This document shows positions 1-6,835 of a stretch of DNA of 6,995 bases, piece after piece. The stretch's first letter is position 1. Each line of letters starts with the position of its first letter. Below the pieces are notes generated by a model. The model ran no database searches and was not told the origin of the DNA. It worked only from the letters and a program-made list of their open reading frames with translations. A program made the translations under genes and the position numbers. The stretch covers positions 1-6,995 of the forward strand of contig QMKU01000068.1 in the NCBI GenBank assembly GCA_003646525.1. Reading direction: 5' to 3'. Source of the DNA: Campylobacterota bacterium (GTDB lineage Bacteria > Campylobacterota > Campylobacteria > Campylobacterales > Sulfurovaceae).

Positions 1-1182
1 ATCAGAAAACTCCATATGCATCGTCGCATCAATCATATCGAGCAAGAGAAAGGGATTCTCTTCTAGTTGCTTGAAGTTTGTGATCTTGTTGAGTTTTACG
101 GTGGAGCTGACTGAGAACCCATCAATCATTTTCCCACTATCACCTTCTTTGACTTTTTTGGCTGAAAATTCATCTACTTTGAGGGTGATATTTTTGGCAA
201 AAAGTTCTTGCACTGCTTCATCAAACCCTTTTGTGTCGTTTTCATCCAATTGTTCCATTTTCTCTAGTGCGGTAATGGAGAGATTTTCCAGTGAAGCTTT
301 GCTGACAACATCTTCAAGAAATCGTTTGCCACGAGGCTCATTGATATCAGCACTCTTGGCATGGAGAGAGAAGTCAGAGGAGGCGAGACCATCTTTTGCT
401 TTGCCAGAAAATGCGAAGACAAGATCCTTGATCGTCGCACCTTGGTTACTCTCATCACGCAGGAGTATCTTTTTGATACTGTACTCTGTATTGAAATCAT
501 AGAGACTCTTGGCACTTTGTTCATACTCTCCTTTGAGATCTTCGATATCAAACACTATACCGCTTTTGCTACTGATGCTCAGCTTTTTAATTTCATTGGA
601 TGATGAGGTGAGGAACTTACCATCAAAGGCACCTGAGAAGGTGAAGCCCTCGCTTCGTAGTCTCAATGGATCTTCACTCTCAAAGGTTGTATCGATATCT
701 TTGAGATAGCCCTTGAATGCTGAAAAAAGCTTATTGATATCGATATGGGCAAGAAAAATCTTCTCTTGAATAATTTTTTTCATCATTTTTTTCTCTTCTG
801 CTTCTGCCTCCTGAAGGATAGAAGAGGGAAAAGCAACAGGATAGAGGTCAGCAGATAGTGCACTGTAGACACCATCAAGGTAAGAGAGGTCAACCCCTAT
901 TTTCATACCTTTTAGTATCTGAGCATCTTCAAGTGCTAGATCGACATTTTTTGATTTGAAATAGTGACTGATTTTGACTGGATCGCTATAGTGAAGGATA
1001 AAATGCTCTTTTTTTGCTTCGATCTTTCGATCTTGGATTTCAAAGCCATTCCCCTGAAGGGTTTGCAGTTCTACATTGACTCTTGATTTTAGTACTTCTG
1101 TTGCTTTTTCGGCACCAAAACCAAAGTAGTAGCCTGCCCCTCCGATGAGGAGCACAGCGAGTAAGATAAGAATTTTCTTCAT
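1..1182 (-). CDS. Membrane-anchored YdgA/DUF945-like protein, 3' end missing (partial)
   Basis: The frame is open from an ATG at 1182 down to base 1 with no stop, giving 394 visible codons; the C-terminus lies outside the window. A good Shine-Dalgarno (AAGGA at 1189-1193, 6 nt from the ATG) decides the start. The protein begins MKKILILLAVLL, one hydrophobic helix at about residues 3-20 after two lysines, with no convincing cleavage site. It is therefore probably anchored in the inner membrane with the rest in the periplasm. The remainder is polar, with a charged, probably helical stretch near residues 125-140 and many alternating beta-type segments. This layout, the N-terminal anchor and the expected length of 400-500 residues resemble E. 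coli YdgA (DUF945), whose molecular role is poorly known. Family assignment is by general resemblance only. It sits 23 bp downstream of aroC, so it is probably the distal gene of the same operon. No enzymatic motif was recognised. Confidence 0.8.
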   Translation of the reverse strand, partial: MKKILILLAVLLIGGAGYYFGFGAEKATEVLKSRVNVELQTLQGNGFEIQDRKIEAKKEHFILHYSDPVKISHYFKSKNVDLALEDAQILKGMKIGVDLSYLDGVYSALSADLYPVAFPSSILQEAEAEEKKMMKKIIQEKIFLAHIDINKLFSAFKGYLKDIDTTFESEDPLRLRSEGFTFSGAFDGKFLTSSSNEIKKLSISSKSGIVFDIEDLKGEYEQSAKSLYDFNTEYSIKKILLRDESNQGATIKDLVFAFSGKAKDGLASSDFSLHAKSADINEPRGKRFLEDVVSKASLENLSITALEKMEQLDENDTKGFDEAVQELFAKNITLKVDEFSAKKVKEGDSGKMIDGFSVSSTVKLNKITNFKQLEENPFLLLDMIDATMHMEFSD

Positions 1183-1186
1183 TTAA

Positions 1187-1193
1187 TTTCCTT
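1187..1193 (-). promoter_or_regulatory. Ribosome binding site of the YdgA-like gene
   Basis: On the minus strand the sequence AAGGAAA lies just before the ATG at 1182. It falls in the 23-bp gap after the aroC stop and is what fixes the start of a gene whose end is not in the window. Confidence 0.7.
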
Positions 1194-1205
1194 TTTCATT
1201 TAATT

Positions 1206-2306
1206 TTATTTTTGGGTATGATCTGTTTTTGGATCCAGATAGAGTGCCGTGAGATGTGTCATTTTTTTGCCCAATCCCAATAACGCCATATCAGCGAGTA
1301 CAAGTGCCATCATAGCTTCGCAGACAACAGCTCCGCGCACAGCAACACAAGGATCGTGCCTGCCTTTGAGTTCACATGTCACTGCTTCCCCTGTTTTGGT
1401 GATTGTTTGTTGCGCTTGGAAGATAGAGGGTGTGGGTTTGAAATGTGTTTTTACGATCAGGGTATCTCCATTGCTGATACCTCCCAATAGACCGCCAGCA
1501 TGGTTACTTGCAAAACCTTCTGGGGTGATGGGGTCGTTGTTTTGCGAACCTTTCATATGTGTCGTGGCAATACCGTCACCGATCTCGACAGCTTTGGCGG
1601 CATTGATCCCCATCATCGCCTCAGCCAATATGGCATCGAGTTTGTAGTAGAGTGGTTCGCCCAATCCTATCGGTACACCAGTCGCACGAGTCAGTACCAC
1701 TCCTCCTACAGAATCATGCTGGCGTTTTGCATCGAGGATCGCCTCCTCTTGCTGACTTTCCCTATCAGGATCAAGTGCCATCATTTTGCTTTTTCTTGCA
1801 TGGTCAAAATCAAATTTTTCTGCCTTGATACCATCTACTTCACAGACTCCTGACATGATATTGATACCGAGTTGGGAGAGCATCAGCTTGGCAATAGCAC
1901 CTCCTGCGACACGGGCGGCTGTCTCCCTCGCCGAAGAGCGCCCTCCTCCACGGTAGTCTCGGATACCATACTTGTGATAATAGGTGAAGTCAGCATGTCC
2001 TGGACGAAAAAGATCTTTTATATTGTCATAATCTTTGCTTTTTTGGTTGGTATTGAAGATGACCATTGCGATAGGTGTTCCCGTGCTGATGCCCTCGAAA
2101 GTACCTGAGAGAATTTCAACCTTGTCATCCTCTTTTCTACCTGTCTCCAGAGGACTTTTGCCTGGTTTTCTTCTGTTGAGTTCACTTTGGATGAAGGCTT
2201 CATCTATGACTAGACCAGCAGGAACACCATCGAGGATACATCCCAATGCTTTCCCATGAGATTCACCAAAGGTTGTGAGCGTTAGTTTTTTCCCAAATGT
2301 ATTCAT
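1206..2306 (-). CDS. aroC: Chorismate synthase
   Basis: This 366-residue cytoplasmic enzyme catalyses the last common step of aromatic amino acid synthesis: anti-1,4-elimination of phosphate from 5-enolpyruvylshikimate-3-phosphate to give chorismate, using reduced FMN. All family signatures are present: FGESHGKALG at the N-terminus with the conserved His17, RPGHAD (His104) followed by RDYRGGGRSSARET at 116-129, and GRHDPC at 315-320. Length is normal for the bacterial enzyme and nothing looks damaged. The ATG at 2306 is preceded by AAGGAG, and the A-rich start of that Shine-Dalgarno is the TAA stop of rnc (2315-2317), so translation is probably coupled to rnc. The rnc-aroC pair is, as I recall, conserved in Campylobacter and Helicobacter. 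No fused flavin reductase is seen, so reduced FMN must come from elsewhere. Confidence 0.98.
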   Translation of the reverse strand: MNTFGKKLTLTTFGESHGKALGCILDGVPAGLVIDEAFIQSELNRRKPGKSPLETGRKEDDKVEILSGTFEGISTGTPIAMVIFNTNQKSKDYDNIKDLFRPGHADFTYYHKYGIRDYRGGGRSSARETAARVAGGAIAKLMLSQLGINIMSGVCEVDGIKAEKFDFDHARKSKMMALDPDRESQQEEAILDAKRQHDSVGGVVLTRATGVPIGLGEPLYYKLDAILAEAMMGINAAKAVEIGDGIATTHMKGSQNNDPITPEGFASNHAGGLLGGISNGDTLIVKTHFKPTPSIFQAQQTITKTGEAVTCELKGRHDPCVAVRGAVVCEAMMALVLADMALLGLGKKMTHLTALYLDPKTDHTQK

Positions 2307-2309
2307 GTG

Positions 2310-2317
2310 ACTCCTTA
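2310..2317 (-). promoter_or_regulatory. aroC ribosome binding site overlapping the rnc stop codon
   Basis: TAAGGAGT on the minus strand combines the rnc stop (TAA) with a strong Shine-Dalgarno for aroC. A ribosome terminating on rnc covers the aroC initiation site, which suggests translational coupling. Confidence 0.75.
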
Positions 2318-2992
2318 GTTATTCTGTTTCAATTTTTCTAGCGCAATTTCTGCTGCTTTTTGCTGAGCCTCTTTTTTGCTCTTGCCTTGTGCCGTTGCAA
2401 TAGTCCGATCATCGAGTATGATAGCGATCTCAAACTCTTTTTTATGATCAGGACCAAAGGAGCGCAGGAGGGTATAGGTCGGTGTGGTACCATGGGTTGA
2501 CTGCGTCAACTCCTGAAGTGCTGTTTTGTAATCTCTGGAGAGTGATTGTAAGTCAATTTTTTGATGTGTCTCATCTAATAACCTCTCTGTGATTTCTCTG
2601 ACGATTTCGAGACCACCTTCGAGATAGATAGCACCTATGATAGACTCAAATGCGTTGGAGAGCAGTGAAGGCTTCGTGCGTCCCCCATTGTTTTCTTCAG
2701 CAGGAGAGAGATAGATGAAGCTACCTAGATTAATTTTTTGTGCGATCTGAGTGAAGCCACTTTCATTGACGAGAGAAGCTCTTATCTTTGAGAGAATACC
2801 TTCGTCAGAATTGGGAAATTTATGAAAAAGAAACTCGCCCACAATCAAGTCGAGGACGGCATCACCCAAAAACTCAAGTCGTTCATTATTATAAGGTTTT
2901 TTATAGCTTTTGTGCGTGAGAGCTTCGATAATCAACTGTTTGTTGTCAAAGATGTAACCTACTCTTTTTTCAAGTTCTTGATACCTTAGCAT
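2315..2992 (-). CDS. rnc: Ribonuclease III
   Basis: This 225-residue double-strand-specific endoribonuclease would process rRNA precursors and structured mRNAs. The N-terminal catalytic domain carries the signature [12 protein letters not shown] at 36-47, with metal ligands Glu40 and Asp44, and Glu116 in [14 protein letters not shown] double-stranded RNA binding domain follows at about 153-222, starting [11 protein letters not shown] and ending with the usual [12 protein letters not shown] helix. Length matches the E. coli protein (226). One oddity: the acidic residue three before Glu116, Asp114 in E. coli, is Asn113 here (AAC). The ATG at 2992 has AAGGAG 6 nt upstream. The gene lies 51 bp after the TPR gene and 8 bp before aroC, on the same strand. 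Confidence 0.97.
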   Translation of the reverse strand: MLRYQELEKRVGYIFDNKQLIIEALTHKSYKKPYNNERLEFLGDAVLDLIVGEFLFHKFPNSDEGILSKIRASLVNESGFTQIAQKINLGSFIYLSPAEENNGGRTKPSLLSNAFESIIGAIYLEGGLEIVREITERLLDETHQKIDLQSLSRDYKTALQELTQSTHGTTPTYTLLRSFGPDHKKEFEIAIILDDRTIATAQGKSKKEAQQKAAEIALEKLKQNN

Positions 2993-2998
2993 GAGAGA

Positions 2999-3004
2999 CT
3001 CCTT
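2999..3004 (-). promoter_or_regulatory. rnc ribosome binding site
   Basis: AAGGAG on the minus strand, 6 nt before the rnc ATG at 2992. The surrounding 51-bp gap (2993-3043) shows no terminator and no convincing promoter, so rnc is probably read through from the TPR gene. Confidence 0.7.
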
Positions 3005-3043
3005 CTTTCTATATTAAGTTCTTGTTTGCCGAGACTTGAGACA

Positions 3044-4087
3044 TCAGAGTAGAGAGTAATTTGTTTGTGTGTACTTTTCTGCAATATCTTCCTCGACTTC
3101 TATCGTATTGAGTGCCAGACAATTGGGGCACCGTATAAAGGGAACAGGGAAGCTCTGTTTGCATTTTCTACAAAGATAGCTAAAGAGCAGATCTCCCTCT
3201 TCAAATCCGCTGATCCTGGCGGCAACAAGCATATCAATCGCAAAAATACCACTCTTCTGAGGTGACTGTTTCAGATAGCCCTTGGCAAAGTAAATAGCGC
3301 TGAGTCTTGCATCTTGAGAGATTATATCCAAATCGAGTTGTGAATCGGGCAAAAACCAGAGAATATCCAAGATAGGATGCAGTGTTTTTTTGTCAATATA
3401 TTTCCAAGCTTCAGGCTTCTTAAGTTTAAATAGCAGACCGAGAATGGGACGATAGAGTGCTGGTTCTGTTTTGAGAAGATCGAGTAGCGTATTGACTTTC
3501 TCTTCCTCCGAGATCTGTTTGTTAGAAGAGATGATTTCAAATTTTAAAAAATTTTCCAACTCTTCCGTCTCTTCCCCTTGTGTCCTCAAAGGCTCGATCA
3601 CTTCGAGTGCCTTGTCATATTTGCGTAGCATTTCATAAACCGTTCCCAACTCGTAGAGGATGCGTGGTGTACGGGGTTGTTTGTGCAGTATTTCAGAGAA
3701 AATCGCTCTAGCTCTCTCTAAAAAACCTGCATGTAGATAGGTTTGCCCGAGCCTCTCCATCAGACCACTCTTGTCTATTGGGTTATTGGTGTGTCGAATG
3801 AGATAGAGATAGATGTTAATTGCTTTATGGTATTCACCGCTATTTTCAAAGGCCTTGGCTAGCAGTGCTAGAGGCTTGAACATCGCAGAATCGAAAGGCA
3901 TCATAGTGGTATCAAGCGCACATTCAGCACTTTCAAATTTCTCTAGAAATTTTTGCAAAGTACTCTTCTCTTTTTGCTGTCGGTAGATACTCCACACATA
4001 GGTCGATATGGAGATCACCAAACTCAAAGTAATGATAAGCATAATACTAAAAAGGGGATCCCGATAAGAGGGAAGAATACTATCCAC
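3044..4087 (-). CDS. LapB/YciM-like membrane TPR protein with C-terminal zinc ribbon
   Basis: From the chosen GTG start the protein has 347 residues: a short N-terminus containing YRDPLF, one transmembrane helix at about 12-32, a basic segment RQQKEK (cytoplasmic by the positive-inside rule), several TPR-like helical pairs from about 70 to 170 (for example GEYHKAINIY, GFLERARAIF and KYDKALEV), further helices, and a four-cysteine ribbon at C306, C309, C320 and C323. Membrane anchor, cytoplasmic TPRs and a CxxC-x10-CxxC ribbon at the end are the layout of E. coli LapB (389 residues), which acts with FtsH to control LpxC and so lipopolysaccharide level. Whether this protein does the same is inference. 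The start was chosen because GTG at 4087 has CAAGG 9 nt upstream and a TATAAT further up. The longer open frame, from a TTG at 4192, would overlap dnaG and cross its own promoter. It is first in the operon with rnc and aroC. Confidence 0.9.
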   Translation of the reverse strand: MDSILPSYRDPLFSIMLIITLSLVISISTYVWSIYRQQKEKSTLQKFLEKFESAECALDTTMMPFDSAMFKPLALLAKAFENSGEYHKAINIYLYLIRHTNNPIDKSGLMERLGQTYLHAGFLERARAIFSEILHKQPRTPRILYELGTVYEMLRKYDKALEVIEPLRTQGEETEELENFLKFEIISSNKQISEEEKVNTLLDLLKTEPALYRPILGLLFKLKKPEAWKYIDKKTLHPILDILWFLPDSQLDLDIISQDARLSAIYFAKGYLKQSPQKSGIFAIDMLVAARISGFEEGDLLFSYLCRKCKQSFPVPFIRCPNCLALNTIEVEEDIAEKYTQTNYSLL

Positions 4088-4096
4088 TGTGGGTAG

Positions 4097-4101
4097 CCTT
4101 G
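4097..4101 (-). promoter_or_regulatory. Ribosome binding site deciding the GTG start of the TPR gene
   Basis: CAAGG on the minus strand, 9 nt before GTG 4087. None of the upstream in-frame candidates (ATG 4141, ATG 4180, TTG 4192) has a Shine-Dalgarno. Confidence 0.5.
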
Positions 4102-4117
4102 AGTTAAATTTTTTCGT

Positions 4118-4123
4118 ATTATA
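4118..4123 (-). promoter_or_regulatory. -10 box of the TPR-rnc-aroC operon promoter
   Basis: A perfect TATAAT on the minus strand. Counting the usual spacing puts the transcript start near 4111 (an A), giving a leader of about 24 nt that contains the Shine-Dalgarno at 4097-4101. No clear -35 box is seen, which is usual for sigma-70 promoters in Campylobacterota. Confidence 0.6.
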
Positions 4124-4147
4124 CCTCAGGGTTTCTCCCATTTTGGT

Positions 4148-4153
4148 TATAAT
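4148..4153 (+). promoter_or_regulatory. -10 box of the dnaG promoter
   Basis: A perfect TATAAT preceded by TTTTGGT. This resembles the Campylobacter sigma-70 pattern of a T-run and a G just before the -10 box. The predicted transcript start is 4159-4162, coinciding with the dnaG ATG at 4161. It lies 24 bp from the oppositely oriented -10 box of the TPR operon. Confidence 0.6.
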
Positions 4154-4160
4154 GTCTTTT

Positions 4161-5822
4161 ATGATAGATAATGCATCCATAGAATCGCTCAAAAGTAGTA
4201 TTGATATCGTTGATATAGTGGGAAACTACATAGAGTTAAAAAAATCTGGTGCCAACTACAAAGCTAATTGTCCCTTTCATGGGGAGAAAACCCCTAGTTT
4301 TGTCGTCAGCCCCTCCAAGCAAATTTACCACTGTTTTGGTTGTGGCGTAGGTGGAGATGCTATCAAGTTTGTGATGGAGATAGAGAAGCTTGCTTATCCT
4401 GAAGCGATCGAAAAGCTTGCTTCTCTTTATAACTTCTCACTGCAATATACTCAAGGCAGTAGTGACTATAGTGAATCCAAACGAGTGTTGAAATCTGTAC
4501 AAAAATGGTATGTGAAAAATCTAGACTTCAATGAAACTGCCAAAAAATATCTCCATGAACGGGGGATTAGCAACAGTTCAATAGAGGCTTTTGAGATCGG
4601 ATATGTGAGCAAAAGCCAAGAGGTGATGCATTTTCTCAGTAGCAATCTTTTTCCTTTGCCTCAGGCAGAAGAGGCAGGTATCATCGCGCATGGAGAACGG
4701 GGTGAGCTTTATGCTAGATTGGTCGAGAGGATTACTTTTCCGATCTACTCATCCAATGGTGCCATCGTGGGGTTCGGCGGTAGAACCCTAAGCAATCATC
4801 CTGCAAAATACATCAACTCACCCCAAACCAAACTCTTTAACAAGTCACGCCTTCTCTATGGCTACCATCGTGCCAAAGAGAAAATTTATGCTTCCAAAAA
4901 ACTTATCGTTTGTGAAGGCTATCTGGATGTGATTATGTTCCATCAGGCAGGCTTCAAAGAAGCGGTAGCGACACTTGGGACGGCATTGACAGCCGAACAC
5001 CTCCCTCTCCTGCGCAAAGGCAATCCCCAAATCATACTCGCCTATGATGGCGACAAAGCAGGTATAGCAGCAGCACTCAAGGCAGCACAAATGCTGAGTG
5101 CTGGTGGATTTGATGGGGGTGTCGTGCTCTTCCCTGATGGTCAGGATCCTGCGGATATGATCGCCAAGGGAGAGAGTGAAGCGGTGGCAAAACTGCTCAG
5201 GGAAGCAAATCCACTGATTCCCTTTGTGATCGAAGCCATTTCCCACTCCTATGACCTTTCTGATCCTCGTGCCAAAGAGGTTGCTTTCGCAGCAGTCAAG
5301 AGCTTCCTATCTTCGTTGAGCCAAATAATGCAGGATGCCTATATCCCTACAGCAGCAACTTATCTCTCACTCTCTCCTTCACTCTTCTCTCAAAATGTCA
5401 AATTATTCAATGTCCGTGAGAGTTTTAGCCAAAAGAGAGAAGATATCGAACACCTCAGTATCTTCAAGACGCTACTCGAAAAACCTACACTGATCGATGA
5501 AGTACTCAATGTGATCGATAGCAATATATTTGGTAGCAATCGAAATCTTTTTGAAGCACTTTTGAGAGAAGAGAGAGAAGACCCTCTCTTGAGGGGGTTA
5601 GCGATAGACGATACGATTCGGACAATGGATGAAGAGGAGTTAAAAAAAAGTCTCTTATGGATGCTTACTAGCTACTATACGGCAGAGTATCAGAGGATTC
5701 CAAAAGACGACTCTCTCTCTTATGCCAAAAAGAGTTTTCTGATGCGTAAAATAAAAATGGATATAATTCCAAGATTAAAAAAAGGGGAGTTGGTAGCTTA
5801 TGAGAGCTTTAGCACTATTTAG
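4161..5822 (+). CDS. dnaG: DNA primase
   Basis: This 553-residue primase makes the RNA primers for replication, working with the replicative helicase DnaB. The N-terminal CHC2-type zinc-binding domain has C37, H40, C58 and C61 (CPFH and CFGC). The catalytic core follows, with TOPRIM motifs EGYLDVI (Glu252), AYDGDKAG (Asp296, Asp298) and PDGQDPAD (Asp326, Asp329). The C-terminal part from about residue 430 is helical and divergent, as expected for the helicase-interacting domain. Length fits the epsilonproteobacterial enzyme. The start MIDNASIESLK was chosen because ATG 4161 opens the conserved N-terminus and coincides with the predicted transcript start. An ATG at 4152 lies inside the -10 box, and a frame from 4089 crosses the promoter region. 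There is no Shine-Dalgarno before 4161. The end overlaps the next gene by 23 bp. Confidence 0.97.
   Translation: MIDNASIESLKSSIDIVDIVGNYIELKKSGANYKANCPFHGEKTPSFVVSPSKQIYHCFGCGVGGDAIKFVMEIEKLAYPEAIEKLASLYNFSLQYTQGSSDYSESKRVLKSVQKWYVKNLDFNETAKKYLHERGISNSSIEAFEIGYVSKSQEVMHFLSSNLFPLPQAEEAGIIAHGERGELYARLVERITFPIYSSNGAIVGFGGRTLSNHPAKYINSPQTKLFNKSRLLYGYHRAKEKIYASKKLIVCEGYLDVIMFHQAGFKEAVATLGTALTAEHLPLLRKGNPQIILAYDGDKAGIAAALKAAQMLSAGGFDGGVVLFPDGQDPADMIAKGESEAVAKLLREANPLIPFVIEAISHSYDLSDPRAKEVAFAAVKSFLSSLSQIMQDAYIPTAATYLSLSPSLFSQNVKLFNVRESFSQKREDIEHLSIFKTLLEKPTLIDEVLNVIDSNIFGSNRNLFEALLREEREDPLLRGLAIDDTIRTMDEEELKKSLLWMLTSYYTAEYQRIPKDDSLSYAKKSFLMRKIKMDIIPRLKKGELVAYESFSTI
5783..5789 (+). promoter_or_regulatory. 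Ribosome binding site inside the 3' end of dnaG
   Basis: AGGGGAG, 10 nt before the ATG at 5800 and within dnaG coding sequence (Lys-Gly-Glu codons). It supports the overlapping start of the downstream ATPase gene. Confidence 0.6.
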
Positions 5823-6786
5823 CGGAGGATTGGACAGTATGTTGGCGATCAAAGTGATCGCAGATCAGGGTATTGATGTCGTCGCCATTCATATCAAGAC
5901 GGGATTTGGGGGGACGAAGGATATGTCTGACCTGATGAGAGAACGAGCCAAGCAGGCAGGTGCATCGATGGAGATCGTGGATGTGCGTGAAGAGTATATC
6001 CAGAAGATACTTTTTGACCCTGTGTATGGCTATGGTAAAAATTTCAATCCCTGTATTGATTGTCATGGATATATGTTCAAGGTAGCGAGGGGGCTGATGG
6101 AGAAGTATGGTGCTTCTTTTTTGATCACGGGTGAAGTAGTAGGCCAAAGACCGATGAGCCAAAGAGCTGATGCGATCAGGCAAGTGACCAAGCTAGCAGA
6201 GGACAAAGAGGATAAGCTGATCGTGCGTCCGATGTCTGCCAAACTGATGGAGCCCACAACTCCCGAGATAGAGGGTTGGATCGATAGAGAAAAATTGTAT
6301 GATATTTCAGGTAGGAGTAGAGAGATACAGCTTGCTTTGGCAGAGGCGTATGATTGGGAAGACTATGAGAGTCCAGGAGGAGGATGCTTACTGACAGAAG
6401 AGCATTTCAGTGGTCGCCTGAGAGAGTTTATAGCTCATGATGATCTCACTGTTGCAGATATCGACCTACTCAAATATGGGCGACACTTCAGACTTCCAGA
6501 TGGTGCCAAACTGATCGTTGGCAGAAACCAAGAGGACAACGAGGGTCTACAGAGTATCGAGAATGAGAAATATATGACAGTCAAACTTCCCATAGCTGGT
6601 CCTTTTTCACTGTTGAGTAGTACTGCAACAGCCAAAGACAAAGCTCTATCTGCTAAAATTGCAATGACTTATGCGCGAAGTAGCGCAAGTGAAACCTACG
6701 AGGTAGAGATAGGAGGAGATGAAATATTTAGCATCTCTCCCTTTGCAGAGAAAAAAGAAGCACAACAGTATTTTTTCAATGCATAA
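5800..6786 (+). CDS. MnmA-like PP-loop ATPase with C-terminal NFACT-R-like domain
   Basis: This is a 328-residue protein. The N-terminal half is an adenylating PP-loop domain: SGGLDS at residues 8-13 binds ATP, and NPCIDCH at 83-89 (C85, C88) corresponds in position and wording to the NP-C-x-x-C motif of the tRNA 2-thiouridylase MnmA. GEVVGQRPMSQR at 111-122 and a GGGCLLT loop with Cys196 follow. The C-terminal part (about 205-326) has LKYGRHFRL and LIVGRNQEDN, resembling the NFACT-R (DUF814) RNA-binding domain. Together these point to sulfur transfer or another adenylation-dependent modification of RNA, probably tRNA; the actual substrate is unknown. The start at ATG 5800 is required because the ATP loop begins at residue 8, so the 23-bp overlap with dnaG is real. 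I recall a PP-loop ATPase gene (Cj1633) near dnaG and aroC in Campylobacter as well. No terminator follows directly; a large inverted repeat lies 49 bp after the stop. Confidence 0.93.
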   Translation: MRALALFSGGLDSMLAIKVIADQGIDVVAIHIKTGFGGTKDMSDLMRERAKQAGASMEIVDVREEYIQKILFDPVYGYGKNFNPCIDCHGYMFKVARGLMEKYGASFLITGEVVGQRPMSQRADAIRQVTKLAEDKEDKLIVRPMSAKLMEPTTPEIEGWIDREKLYDISGRSREIQLALAEAYDWEDYESPGGGCLLTEEHFSGRLREFIAHDDLTVADIDLLKYGRHFRLPDGAKLIVGRNQEDNEGLQSIENEKYMTVKLPIAGPFSLLSSTATAKDKALSAKIAMTYARSSASETYEVEIGGDEIFSISPFAEKKEAQQYFFNA

Positions 6787-6835
6787 AAGTACCCTAAGAA
6801 ATAGAACTAAAATAACTACGAAAGTTAAATATTTA

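Noticed and set aside
71..709. Open frames on the plus strand, and short minus frames, in the left 1.2 kb
   Set aside because: They are shadows of the long minus-strand YdgA-like gene, which is open through the window edge and has a clear ribosome site and membrane anchor.
2993..3043. A separate promoter for rnc (AATATA-like sequence in the gap)
   Set aside because: The match is weak and its transcript would begin almost on the Shine-Dalgarno; read-through from the TPR gene is simpler.
4089..4160. Upstream extension of dnaG by 24 codons (MGSLELNFF...)
   Set aside because: It passes through both divergent -10 boxes, has no ribosome site, and the conserved primase N-terminus begins at 4161.
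5582..5595. CCCTC-TCTT-GAGGG hairpin inside dnaG
   Set aside because: Only a 5-bp stem in the middle of coding sequence; expected by chance.
5642..5649. A8 tract in dnaG as a phase-variable repeat
   Set aside because: It encodes an ordinary Lys-Lys in an intact frame, and phase-switching an essential primase is implausible.
5777..5787. A7G4 run near the end of dnaG as a programmed frameshift site joining dnaG to the ATPase
   Set aside because: A -1 shift meets TGA at 5801-5803 and a +1 shift meets TAG within a few codons, so neither makes a fusion. The G-rich part is explained as the Shine-Dalgarno of the next gene.
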